From Nocardioides cynanchi (GTDB lineage Bacteria > Actinomycetota > Actinomycetes > Propionibacteriales > Nocardioidaceae): a DNA stretch of 64,000 nt. The notes below the pieces were generated by a model. That model was given only the letters and a program-made list of their open reading frames with translations, was not told the DNA's origin and searched no databases. This document shows positions 1 to 7,601 of this stretch, one piece after another. The position numbers and the translations under genes were made by a program. Position 1 is the first letter of the stretch. Every line of letters begins with the position of its first letter. Location: positions 1,984,001-2,048,000 of the forward strand of contig NZ_CP044344.1 of NCBI RefSeq assembly GCF_008761635.1. Reading direction: 5' to 3'.

Positions 1-870
1 CCGGCGTTCTACGCGATGAAGACCAAGATGGCCGCCCGAGGCTACGTCCTGCGCACGTCGGCGTCGGGCGCCACCGCGACCTTCGGGGTCAGCTCGTTCA
101 ACCTGCTCGGCGCCGGGCACACCGCCGGGGCGGGCGGCTACGCACCGGGTCCGGCCCGGATGGGCGGGGCGGTCAGCCTCCTGCGCGCCCACGACGTCAG
201 CGTGGCCGGCCTCCAGGAGTTCCAGGCGGAGCAGTTCCACGCCTTCGAGGCGATGCTCGGCGGCACGTACGACGCCTACCCCGGCCTGTCGCTGGGCGTG
301 CAGCCCGTGCAGAACTCCATCGTCTGGCGCCGCGCCGACTGGACCCTCGTCGAGGCCCACACGATCTCGATCCCCTACTTCCACGGCAACCGCGTGCCGA
401 TGCCCTACGTGCTGCTCCGCAACGTGCACTCCGGCCAGGACGTGTGGTTCTACAACTCCCACAACCCCGCCGACGCCCACGGCCCGGCCGGGCACTGGCG
501 GGCCATCGCCACCTCGATCGAGGTCAACCTCGCCCGGCAGCTCACCGCCGACGGCACCCCGATGATCGTCACCGGCGACATGAACGACCGGGAGCCCTTC
601 GCCTGCCCGTTCGCCGCAGGCTCGGGCTTCCACTCCGCCGACGGCGTCTACTCCGACGGGGCCGGTTGCCACTACGTCTCGCGGACCAACGTCGACTGGG
701 TGTTCGGCTCACCCACCCTCGACTTCTCCGGCTTCGTCACCGACCGCTCCAGCCAGACCCGGCGGATCAGCGACCACCCCTTCGTCAGCGCCCGCGTCAC
801 CGTGCCGGCCACCGTCGACCCCCGCTGCCGCAAGGCACCCGGGTTCGGCTGGTTCTGCCCCCAGCACTGA
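1..870 (+). CDS. Endonuclease/exonuclease/phosphatase (EEP) family protein, 5'-truncated by the window edge
   Basis: The frame is open from base 1, so the true start lies upstream; an internal ATG sits at 16. EEP enzymes are Mg-dependent phosphodiesterases or phosphatases of nucleic acids, inositol phosphates or phospholipids. Visible landmarks are SSFNLLG (metal-binding Asn), LQEFQ (catalytic Glu), NSHNPADA, GDMND (Asp/Asn pair), VDWVFG and SDHPF (C-terminal Asp-His). All core residues appear intact. The C-terminus ends in a short Cys-containing tail. It is a close paralogue of the N-terminal half of the protein at 7602-9491, sharing IPYFHGN and YNSHNPADAHGPA. By analogy with that paralogue it may be secreted, but the N-terminus is not in view. 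Substrate is unknown; the neighbours suggest a cell-envelope polymer. Confidence 0.85.
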   Translation, partial: PAFYAMKTKMAARGYVLRTSASGATATFGVSSFNLLGAGHTAGAGGYAPGPARMGGAVSLLRAHDVSVAGLQEFQAEQFHAFEAMLGGTYDAYPGLSLGVQPVQNSIVWRRADWTLVEAHTISIPYFHGNRVPMPYVLLRNVHSGQDVWFYNSHNPADAHGPAGHWRAIATSIEVNLARQLTADGTPMIVTGDMNDREPFACPFAAGSGFHSADGVYSDGAGCHYVSRTNVDWVFGSPTLDFSGFVTDRSSQTRRISDHPFVSARVTVPATVDPRCRKAPGFGWFCPQH

Positions 871-913
871 CCGGGACCATCCACCGACCGAGCGCACCGG
901 ACAAGGGACATTC

Positions 914-1897
914 ATGGCACAACGCGTGGTCTTTCACATCGGCCTGATGAAGTCGGGCACGACCTTCATCCAGGGCCGGCTCAACGCCAACCGGGCCCGG
1001 CTGGCCGACCAGGGCATCCTCTTCCCCGGCCCGAGCTGGGCACGCCACGTCCGCGCCGTCTCGGACCTGATGCAGGCCAAGAACCGCAAGCCCGGCTCCT
1101 GGGCCAGCCTGACCGAGGAGATCAACGACCACCCCGGCACGGCCATCGTCTCGATGGAGTACCTCGCCCCGATGGGCGGGCCGCGGATCGCCGCCCTGCG
1201 CCGGGCCTTCCCCGACACCGAGGTCCGGGTCGCCGTCACCGTCCGCGACCTCGGCCGCAGCGTGCCTGCCATGTGGCAGGAGGCGATCAAGAACCGGCGT
1301 ACCTGGGAGTGGCCGGAGTACGTCCGCTCGATCGAGACCGGCGGTGACGCGGGCGACCGCTTCTGGCGCCAGCAGCACTCCGCCAGGATCGTCCGTCGCT
1401 GGGCCTCCGGCGTCGGCGCGGAGAACGTCCACATCGTCACGGTCCCGCCGCCGGGTGCGCCCGGGGAGACCCTCTGGAACCGGTTCGGCGAGGTCGCCGG
1501 CATCACGCCCGACTCGTGGGACGAGGCGCCCCGGGCCAACGAGTCGCTCGGCGCGGCGTCCACCCTGGTGCTGCGCGAGCTCAATCTCGCCACCGAGGAC
1601 CTCCCCCTGGCCGCCTACAAGAAGAAGGTCAAGGCCCTCGGGAAGCACGTCATGGGCAAGCGTCGCCGCGAGGAGGACCCGATCGGGTTCGTCGTCCCCG
1701 ACTGGCTGCGCCAGGAGTCCCAGAAGATCCGCAACCAGCTCGAGCGCAGCGGGGCGCCCGTCGTGGGCGACCTCGACGACCTGCAGCCGCTCGACGTGGC
1801 CGGCATCGACCCGACCCAGGTCGACGACCGGGCCCAGCGGGACGCCGCCGTGGCCGCCCTCGCCGGTGCCCTGCGCCAGGTGCGCCGGATCAGCTGA
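914..1897 (+). CDS. Sulfotransferase-like P-loop protein (paralogue 1)
   Basis: A 327-aa protein whose N-terminus HIGLMKSGTTF (about residues 8-18) matches the 5'-phosphosulfate-binding loop of PAPS-dependent sulfotransferases. A Ser-rich 3'-PSB-like segment follows later in the Rossmann-like core. Such enzymes move sulfate from PAPS to a hydroxyl or amine of a glycan or small molecule. An AAGGGA Shine-Dalgarno lies about 6 nt before ATG 914, and 43 bp separate it from the EEP gene, so the two are probably co-transcribed. Its stop abuts the stop of the convergent phospholipase-D gene with no spacer. Two more paralogues (3259-4377, 6204-7310) lie nearby. Actual sulfotransferase activity is inferred from the fold only; substrate unknown. 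Confidence 0.8.
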   Translation: MAQRVVFHIGLMKSGTTFIQGRLNANRARLADQGILFPGPSWARHVRAVSDLMQAKNRKPGSWASLTEEINDHPGTAIVSMEYLAPMGGPRIAALRRAFPDTEVRVAVTVRDLGRSVPAMWQEAIKNRRTWEWPEYVRSIETGGDAGDRFWRQQHSARIVRRWASGVGAENVHIVTVPPPGAPGETLWNRFGEVAGITPDSWDEAPRANESLGAASTLVLRELNLATEDLPLAAYKKKVKALGKHVMGKRRREEDPIGFVVPDWLRQESQKIRNQLERSGAPVVGDLDDLQPLDVAGIDPTQVDDRAQRDAAVAALAGALRQVRRIS

Positions 1898-3262
1898 TCA
1901 GTCGTTCTCCCAGGCCGGTCCGCCGGCCTTCGGCTCGGCGGTCACCGTCGACTCCGGCTCGGTCGGCACGAGCACGCGCGCCCCGGGCCGGACCGTCGTG
2001 GTGGTCGGCGGCGGCGGCGAGGGTGGCCGGTTGGGGTAGGGGATGTAGGCGACCAGCTTGGAGTGCTTGGCCCACATGCTGTCGAAGTCGTTGATGTACT
2101 GGGCGTACGCGCGGGCCCGGCGCATCTCGAAGATCTCCTCGTCGCCCCGCAGGCCGTCGATGTTCCAGTTGCTGGAGCCGGTGACCACCATCTTGGTGCC
2201 GCGGTTCTTGCCGAAGTTCCCCGAGATCAGCAGTTCCTTCTGGTGGGTGTACAGGTCGATGAAGCCGTCCAGGTTGGTGTCGTATCCCGTGGTGTGCACC
2301 GGGATGTAGCCCCGCTGGGTCGAGTTCTTGAAGACGGCGCGCACCGAGGCACCCGAGATGCCGTACATCAGCTTCACGTCGCAGCCCGCGGCGTACAGCG
2401 CCCGGATCTTGCGCGCGAGGTAGGTGCCGCGCGGGTCGTTCCACGCGTGCATCACGACGCGTACGACGGTGTGGTGCACGGCGTTCCCGGTCCCCGGAGC
2501 AGCGTTGAGGCAGTGCACGTTGTCGAGGATCTTGATGATCGGGTCGTGGTGTGGCCCGCCGTTGGGGTACGGCGTCGCCTCCAGCTTGTAGTCCTTGCCG
2601 ATGTTCTGGACCAGGAACGCGGGGTGCGCGGGCTTGTCACGGCGCATCTGCTTGAAGAGCAGCCGGAACGCCTTGGTCAGGCCACGGGTGTCGTTGCGCA
2701 CCCACAGGTCGTTGTACTGGTTGATCGCCGAGTTGCCGGTCAGGTTCACCGAGCCGGTCATCACCGTCTGGTGGGCGGCACCGGTGTGGGAGAACAGGTA
2801 GAACTTGGTGTGGAGGTTCTCGCCGTGCGAGCGGCAGCCGTGGCTGCACTCGTAGGCGAAGCTCTTCTTGAAGCGGTTGGTGCCCAATGCCTTGTGCAGC
2901 ATCCGCTGGGCCGGGGTCACCTGGTGGTCGTTGAGCAGCACCTGGACGTGCACGCCGCGGGCGTGGGCCTGGATCAGCTTCGACGCGACGTACTTGCGGT
3001 CGAAGGAGAACAGCGCGATCCGGATGAAGGACGTCGGCTTGGCGTGCTCGATCGCCGCCACGATCTGCCGGTGGAGGACCCACTCCTTGGAGCCGGCCCG
3101 CGGGGTGTTGAAGAACGCACCCTCGGCCGGCTTCCACTTCGGCTTCGGCTTCGGCTTCGCGGCCGCGGCCGTCACCGATGACTTCGTCGTGTCGGCGTGG
3201 GTCGGCACCGTGAGGCCGCCCGCCAGGACGACCGCCACGATGAGTATCAGAACCCGCTTCAC
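1898..3262 (-). CDS. Secreted phospholipase D-like (HKD-motif) protein
   Basis: A 454-aa protein with an N-terminal signal peptide (residues 1 to about 23, ending THA) followed by a Lys/Pro linker (KPKPKPKWKP). It carries two HKD-type motifs. The first is around H151-x-K153 (HTKFYLFS, then TGSVNLTGN). The second is the THQKELLISG segment followed by GSSNWN. Two HKD motifs form one active site in PLD-superfamily phosphodiesterases, including phospholipases and nucleases. With both His-x-Lys pairs present it is probably active and extracytoplasmic. Its ATG (3262) overlaps the stop of the upstream sulfotransferase gene by 4 bp (ATGA), indicating translational coupling. Substrate unknown; a phospholipid or a phosphodiester-linked wall polymer is plausible. 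Confidence 0.85.
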   Translation of the reverse strand: MKRVLILIVAVVLAGGLTVPTHADTTKSSVTAAAAKPKPKPKWKPAEGAFFNTPRAGSKEWVLHRQIVAAIEHAKPTSFIRIALFSFDRKYVASKLIQAHARGVHVQVLLNDHQVTPAQRMLHKALGTNRFKKSFAYECSHGCRSHGENLHTKFYLFSHTGAAHQTVMTGSVNLTGNSAINQYNDLWVRNDTRGLTKAFRLLFKQMRRDKPAHPAFLVQNIGKDYKLEATPYPNGGPHHDPIIKILDNVHCLNAAPGTGNAVHHTVVRVVMHAWNDPRGTYLARKIRALYAAGCDVKLMYGISGASVRAVFKNSTQRGYIPVHTTGYDTNLDGFIDLYTHQKELLISGNFGKNRGTKMVVTGSSNWNIDGLRGDEEIFEMRRARAYAQYINDFDSMWAKHSKLVAYIPYPNRPPSPPPPTTTTVRPGARVLVPTEPESTVTAEPKAGGPAWEND

Positions 3263-4377
3263 GTTGGGCTGTCCTTCCTGACCTTCGACGCCACTCCCCG
3301 GGCAAACCGCGCCACGCTAACACGCGACCCTGAGGCTTCCATCTCTTTGCGCAGCGCGTTGCGCTGCCGTGTGAGCGTCCTCACCTGCACCATCAACGCG
3401 GCGATCACCCGGACCGCCGAGTCCAGCTGCTCGGCGTCGCTGACCTCGGACGGGTGGCGACGATCGCTGACGTCCGGCTGCTCGAGCAGGGCGAGGTCTC
3501 CGACCACGTCGTACTCGCCGGTGCGCAGCATCGCCAGGGCCTGCTCGCCGCGGGTGGTGAGCTCCTCGATCGTCTCGGCGTCCGGGCGGAACCTCTCGCC
3601 GCTGGTCGCCATGATCTGCGGTCCGGCCAGGAAGCCACGGATCCAGGTGCCGCGGTCGGTGGGCGCCGTGAAGCCGGTGAGCAACGGGTTGATCCGGCGC
3701 AGCAGCTCGGTCTCGACGATGCCCAGGGAGGTGTTGACCTTCTGCTGTGGCATCTCGACCGCCACGCCGGCGTGGCCGACGACGGTGAGGAGCCGGGTCA
3801 GGAGCTCGGTCGGGTCCGGGCCGCCGGGCGTCATCGGCAGCACGTGGATGCGCTCGTGTGGCACCACGGAGCCCCAGCGCGCCAGCACGTCCGCGAGGTC
3901 GAAGCTGGCCCAGCCCCACTCGTCGGCCGGGTCGTAGCGCTTGCGCGGAGGGTAGTCGTCGATCGGCTTGCGGCCGCCGTTGCGGACCCACTCCTGCCAG
4001 CGCGAGATGCCGAGGTCGAGCATCGCGCGCGCGGTGACGATGACGTGCACCTCTGCATCGGGGAACGACCCGACCGCGCGCCGCACCTGTCGGCGCGAGG
4101 CGGAGCCGAAGAACTCGTGGGTGATCAGTACGTCGCCGGGCCAGGCCCGTGACTCCGTGACCAGGTCGTCCCACGGAGAGTCGGTGTCGCCCGGGCGCTC
4201 GCTCAGGGTGGAGTGTCCCAAGATGTCGAGCGAGGCCAGGAGGTGGCGCCGCTGGTGACGACCCGGCAGCAGCAGCCCGGCGTCACCGAGCACGCCCTTG
4301 TTCAGCCACAGCGCCTTCTGGAGGTACGTCGTGCCGGTCTTGGGCAGGCCGATGTGCAAGAAGACCTTTCCGGTCAC
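3259..4377 (-). CDS. Sulfotransferase-like P-loop protein (paralogue 2)
   Basis: A 372-aa protein with N-terminal HIGLPKTGTTYLQ (residues 8-20), the PAPS 5'-phosphate loop of the sulfotransferase superfamily. GTG start at 4377. The C-terminal ~70 residues are charged and helical, possibly a short coiled coil (QVRTLTRQRNALRKEME). The gene sits 3 bp after the small coiled-coil gene (stop 4381) and is 4-bp coupled to the phospholipase-D gene downstream. The leftward run LicD-methyltransferase / small coiled-coil / sulfotransferase / PLD therefore looks like one operon. It is likely to modify a surface glycan or glycolipid, but this rests on context. Confidence 0.8.
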   Translation of the reverse strand: MTGKVFLHIGLPKTGTTYLQKALWLNKGVLGDAGLLLPGRHQRRHLLASLDILGHSTLSERPGDTDSPWDDLVTESRAWPGDVLITHEFFGSASRRQVRRAVGSFPDAEVHVIVTARAMLDLGISRWQEWVRNGGRKPIDDYPPRKRYDPADEWGWASFDLADVLARWGSVVPHERIHVLPMTPGGPDPTELLTRLLTVVGHAGVAVEMPQQKVNTSLGIVETELLRRINPLLTGFTAPTDRGTWIRGFLAGPQIMATSGERFRPDAETIEELTTRGEQALAMLRTGEYDVVGDLALLEQPDVSDRRHPSEVSDAEQLDSAVRVIAALMVQVRTLTRQRNALRKEMEASGSRVSVARFARGVASKVRKDSPT

Positions 4378-4380
4378 TGC

Positions 4381-4617
4381 TCAGTCACCGGTTCTCCAGC
4401 GCAGCGGCTCGTTCACGTCGGCACGGTAACGCGCCAGGATCGCCTCCACCGCCTCGTCGTCCCGGTCGGCCGCCGGCAGCAGCAGCTCCATCATCACGTC
4501 GCACAGCTCGGCCAGCCTCAGGTTGACCTGCCGGCACTCCTGAATCTCGGCCTCCATCTCGGCCAGCCGGTCGCCCAGCCGGGACAGGTCGCGGTAGTGC
4601 TTGGAGAGCTTGCTCAT
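4381..4617 (-). CDS. Small coiled-coil protein, DUF6752-like
   Basis: A 78-aa protein starting at ATG 4617 (MSKLSKHYRDL); the ATG overlaps the TGA of the LicD-methyltransferase gene (ATGA), which fixes the start. It is mostly one amphipathic helix with the core ECRQVNLRLAELCDVMMELL, rich in Leu/Glu/Arg. I recall small actinobacterial proteins with a QNLRLAELxDVV-type core (DUF6752) sitting among envelope-glycan genes; that family name comes from memory and should be checked. No catalytic motif is visible. It could be an oligomerising partner or scaffold for the flanking transferases. Confidence 0.7.
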   Translation of the reverse strand: MSKLSKHYRDLSRLGDRLAEMEAEIQECRQVNLRLAELCDVMMELLLPAADRDDEAVEAILARYRADVNEPLRWRTGD

Positions 4618-6194
4618 CGGTCCCATGTGACCACCCATCTGGAGAACGGCGTCGCGTCGGCGTGGCCCGCGACCGGTTGTTCGTGCTGGTCGAGCTGCTG
4701 CTCCTCGACGACCGTCCCGCCGAGCCGCTGCACCTGCTCGCGGAAGCGGTCGAGGGCCAGTGGGGGCAGCCCGGCTCGCCGGGACTCGGGGTCCGAGCTG
4801 CGCATCTGGAGGTAGAGCCGACCGGACCCACGGGTCACCATCTTGGCGAGCCTCAGGAGGTTGTCCCGGCCGACCGCGTCCGTGGCCTCGAGCACGTGCC
4901 GGGCCAGCACGACCCGGGGTCCCGGGGTGCGGCTCAAGGTCGCGCCGGTCAGCAGCACGGACCGGAGCTCGTCGAGGTTCAGCCACTCGAACGACGCAGT
5001 GAGTCCCTTGTTCCGGGCGCGCCGGTCGGCGGCGCGGAAGTCGCGCGGGAAGTAGTCGAGCCCCCAGGCGTCGACCCCGCGCCGGGCCAGCCACATCACG
5101 TCTCGTCCGGACCCGCAGCCGACGTCGACCGCGGTCCGGACGTCCGGCTCGCGCTCCAGCATCCACTTCACCAGAGCACTCGGCTCACGGTCGGGCACCT
5201 GCCCGCCGGTGCGCCGGAACCTCTCCCAGCGGGCGTCGAGACCGACCCGCGTGCCCCGGAACCAGCCGGTCAGGCGCCGGCGTACGGCCTCCGGGGTCTC
5301 GAACTTGTACGCCGGGTCGGGGACCCGCCAGCCGGGACCGTACATCGCCTCGAGGAGGTGCTCGGGGGCGTGCGGTGCCGGGAAGACCCGGCCGGCCAGG
5401 GTCACCTCGGAGCGCGGCTCGAGCCACTCCTCGGAGAACGGATGGCCCACCTCGCCCATCAGGTAGAGGGTGCCTTCCCGGATCAGGCCGCCGAAGACGT
5501 CCAGCCCCCGCGGCGAACCGTCGGACTCGCGGACGATCACCTTGAACGCCAGGCCGCTGTGCCGGACGACCTCGTAGCCCATCGCCAGCAGCCGGCGGTG
5601 CAGCCGGAACGACTCGAGGATCGCGTCGACCGGGTGCTGGTGGGCGCTCACGTAGGCGAGGTCGGCATCGGAGTCGTGCCCGATGAAGGTGCCGTCGCGG
5701 ACCGCGCCGAGCAGTGTCCCGTAGGCCAGGAAGGGCTTCACGCCCGCCTCTTCGAGGGCGGACAGAACCGTGCCGATCGCATCGAGGAGAGGTTCGAGGT
5801 GCTCGGCGCTGCGGCTGGTGAACAGCCGGCTCAGCCGCATGCTCTTGTCCAGGCCCATCGGGTTGCCCTGGGGGTCCGCAACGGTGATCCGGCCGTCGCC
5901 CGAGCCGAGCCGGACGGTCTCGACGTACAGCGGATGGCCGCTCACGTGGTCGACCAGGGACAGCTCGGTGGTGCCGTCGAGGAAGCGGCGCAGGACCGGC
6001 GGCCAGGGGTGGACGACGTCAGCACCGCGCACCTCGGTGTCGCGCTGGAGCCAGAAGGAGAAGATCCGGCGGTCGTCGAACATCACGTCGATCGGGAAGT
6101 CCCCATCACCGCGCAGGGTCATTCCCTCGTCGGTGACCGTGACCGAGGTCAGGGCGTGCGGGGTCGTCGCGCCACCCTGCTCCGTCCCGCCCAC
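4614..6194 (-). CDS. LicD-type phosphotransferase fused to a SAM-dependent methyltransferase
   Basis: A 526-aa two-domain protein. Residues ~125-300 form a LicD/fukutin-like nucleotidyltransferase-fold domain: YGTLLGAVRD (158-167) and DSDAD (174-178) are its signature and the likely metal-binding acids. LicD enzymes transfer phosphocholine or other phosphoalcohols onto teichoic acids and surface glycans. Residues ~340-500 are a class I methyltransferase with motif I VDVGCGSGRD (356-365) and an acidic LDYF end to strand 2. The first ~120 residues are an unassigned beta-rich domain. GTG 6194 is supported by a TAACCT -10 six bases upstream and no Shine-Dalgarno. Placing phosphoryl and methyl transfer on one chain suggests a doubly decorated polymer (inference). 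Confidence 0.8.
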   Translation of the reverse strand: MGGTEQGGATTPHALTSVTVTDEGMTLRGDGDFPIDVMFDDRRIFSFWLQRDTEVRGADVVHPWPPVLRRFLDGTTELSLVDHVSGHPLYVETVRLGSGDGRITVADPQGNPMGLDKSMRLSRLFTSRSAEHLEPLLDAIGTVLSALEEAGVKPFLAYGTLLGAVRDGTFIGHDSDADLAYVSAHQHPVDAILESFRLHRRLLAMGYEVVRHSGLAFKVIVRESDGSPRGLDVFGGLIREGTLYLMGEVGHPFSEEWLEPRSEVTLAGRVFPAPHAPEHLLEAMYGPGWRVPDPAYKFETPEAVRRRLTGWFRGTRVGLDARWERFRRTGGQVPDREPSALVKWMLEREPDVRTAVDVGCGSGRDVMWLARRGVDAWGLDYFPRDFRAADRRARNKGLTASFEWLNLDELRSVLLTGATLSRTPGPRVVLARHVLEATDAVGRDNLLRLAKMVTRGSGRLYLQMRSSDPESRRAGLPPLALDRFREQVQRLGGTVVEEQQLDQHEQPVAGHADATPFSRWVVTWDR

Positions 6195-6200
6195 GCGGAC

Positions 6201-6206
6201 AGGTTA
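6201..6206 (-). promoter_or_regulatory. -10 hexamer TAACCT, leaderless start of the LicD-methyltransferase gene
   Basis: TAACCT on the minus strand ends 6 nt before GTG 6194, with no Shine-Dalgarno between. The transcript would start at or next to the GTG. Confidence 0.5.
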
Positions 6207-7310
6207 GCGACCCCAACGGTAGGCACGACGCAGCAGCCTGGCGCTGTCGGCCACGAGGTCGTCGAGGCCCTGGGGCGCCTGCCGCACGTCCTTTCCGAGC
6301 ATCCGGGCGGCGTGCTCACGGGTGCACTCGGCAGCGCGACGGACCAGCTCGCTGGCGGGTGCTGCGGCCTGCTCGGGGTGGTCGAGCTCGACCGGGACCG
6401 GCAGGTCGTCGAGCGTGCCGACGACGTCGTACCCGCCGGTCCTCACCGCGTCGCGGATCCGCTGGTTCAGCCCGCGGGCGAACGCCGCACCCCTGCGGTC
6501 GAGCTCGGGCCGGCCCTCGGTCTCGCGCAGGGGCGCCAGCACGTCCCTCGCCAGTGGCCGCATGCCCTTGCGGTAGAGGCGGGGCTTGACGTCCTCGAGC
6601 AGGGGGTTGAGCCGGCGCAGGAAGTCGCACGACGCGTAGCCGAGCGACGTGTTCTCCTTCGCCTCCTCGAGCACCGCGTCGCCGACCGGCACCCGGGCAG
6701 CGGTGCAGAACCGGTGCCACAGCTCCTCGCGCGGAGCCTCCGGTCCGGGCAGCGTCACCACGGTCAGGCTGCCGACGCGCGGGTCCGCGGACCACCGGTC
6801 CAGCACTCCCACGACGTCCTGGGCCCGGGAGAAGGTGCGGGCCGCGCGGGACTTGCGGTCGGGGCTCCAGGGGGCGTGGTCGATCCGGCGCAGGTACGTC
6901 GCCCAGTCGTCGGTCCCGAAGTTCCGGGTGAAGGTCTGCCACTGGGCCGGGATCGCCCGGAACTGGTCGCGCACGGTCAGGACGACGTCGACCGGCAGGC
7001 CGGCGAACGGGTCGAGGAACAAGGAGAGCTGGTCGTCGGAGGCGAAGCCGAGGAACTCCATCGAGATGATGCCGGCCTCACCGTCGAAGTCGCGCGCCTC
7101 GTCCACCAGAGCCTGCCAGCGCTGGTGGCGTCGCGGTCGTGTCGGCCTGCGGTAGACGTCACGCACGGCCTTGGCCTGGCGGCCGAAGGTGCCACCGAGG
7201 TAGCGGGCGCCCGCCCGGTCGAGCACCTCCGGGCTCGACATCAGCGCGGACTGGACGAAGCTGGTGCCCGACTTCATGGTGCCGATGTGGAGAACGACCC
7301 GCTCGGCCAC
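6204..7310 (-). CDS. Sulfotransferase-like P-loop protein (paralogue 3)
   Basis: A 368-aa protein with HIGTMKSGTSFVQ at residues 8-20, the PAPS 5'-phosphate-binding loop. It is closer to paralogue 1 (both have MKSGT) than to paralogue 2. Start is GTG 7310, preceded by a strong AGGAGGGG Shine-Dalgarno. Its stop overlaps the TAACCT promoter hexamer of the downstream LicD gene. The C-terminal third is rich in Arg/Ala with the motif YDVVGTLDDL, seen in related form in paralogue 1 (PVVGDLDDL) and paralogue 2 (YDVVGDLALL). The three proteins therefore share a common C-terminal element outside the catalytic loop. Acceptor unknown. Confidence 0.8.
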   Translation of the reverse strand: MAERVVLHIGTMKSGTSFVQSALMSSPEVLDRAGARYLGGTFGRQAKAVRDVYRRPTRPRRHQRWQALVDEARDFDGEAGIISMEFLGFASDDQLSLFLDPFAGLPVDVVLTVRDQFRAIPAQWQTFTRNFGTDDWATYLRRIDHAPWSPDRKSRAARTFSRAQDVVGVLDRWSADPRVGSLTVVTLPGPEAPREELWHRFCTAARVPVGDAVLEEAKENTSLGYASCDFLRRLNPLLEDVKPRLYRKGMRPLARDVLAPLRETEGRPELDRRGAAFARGLNQRIRDAVRTGGYDVVGTLDDLPVPVELDHPEQAAAPASELVRRAAECTREHAARMLGKDVRQAPQGLDDLVADSARLLRRAYRWGR

Positions 7311-7470
7311 GCGCCGCCCCTCCTGACCTGGTGCCTTCGCTGACTTTCCGGTGCGAAGCGTCTGCGCGGACCGGACTGCCGGGTCATGCTAGCGGGAGGC
7401 ACCACGGCCCCCGACGACCTGCGGCAAGCCGGAGCGTCGTGTTGCGTGAAGACGACACGCGGCGATCTCG

Positions 7471-7486
7471 GTAACGATCCGGTAAC
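7471..7486. repeat. Direct repeat GTAAC-n6-GTAAC (11-bp period)
   Basis: Two copies of GTAAC at 7471-7475 and 7482-7486 lie in the 291-bp spacer between divergent genes. An 11-bp-phased direct repeat is the usual footprint of OmpR-type response regulators (GlnR/PhoP/MtrA class). It lies about 50-65 bp upstream of the transcription start predicted from the 7525 hexamer, a normal activator position. Confidence 0.45.
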
Positions 7487-7524
7487 GGTTGGCCCACCCC
7501 GGGGTCAGTCCCGCCGACCCCACC

Positions 7525-7530
7525 TAGCGT
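7525..7530 (+). promoter_or_regulatory. Putative -10 (TAGCGT) of the EEP-phosphatase gene, inside a small inverted repeat
   Basis: TAGCGT fits the TANNNT -10 pattern and would start transcription near 7537, giving a leader of about 65 nt with a good Shine-Dalgarno. It lies within the inverted repeat CCCCAC / GTGGGG (7518-7523 and 7529-7534). No clear -35 is visible. Confidence 0.4.
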
Positions 7531-7538
7531 GGGGCTGC

Positions 7539-7565
7539 TGTGACTTGCGTGACCAGTGTGATCCA
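7539..7565 (+). promoter_or_regulatory. Phased 9-bp TGTGAC repeat array (candidate MtrA box)
   Basis: Three contiguous 9-mers: TGTGACTTG (7539), CGTGACCAG (7548) and TGTGATCCA (7557). The array ends 36 nt before the GTG start of the EEP-phosphatase gene. The same unit in the same relative orientation recurs at 45592-45627. M. tuberculosis MtrA is known to bind direct-repeat nonamers of the form GTCACAgcg, the complement of this unit. Assignment to MtrA is inference. Confidence 0.45.
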
Positions 7566-7601
7566 CCGGACCAGCCGTCGCCGAGCGAAGGACCCCCTCC
7601 C

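Noticed and set aside
4662..7343. 893-codon open frame on + across the LicD and sulfotransferase genes
   Set aside because: Antisense shadow; spans two certain genes and their intergenic promoter.
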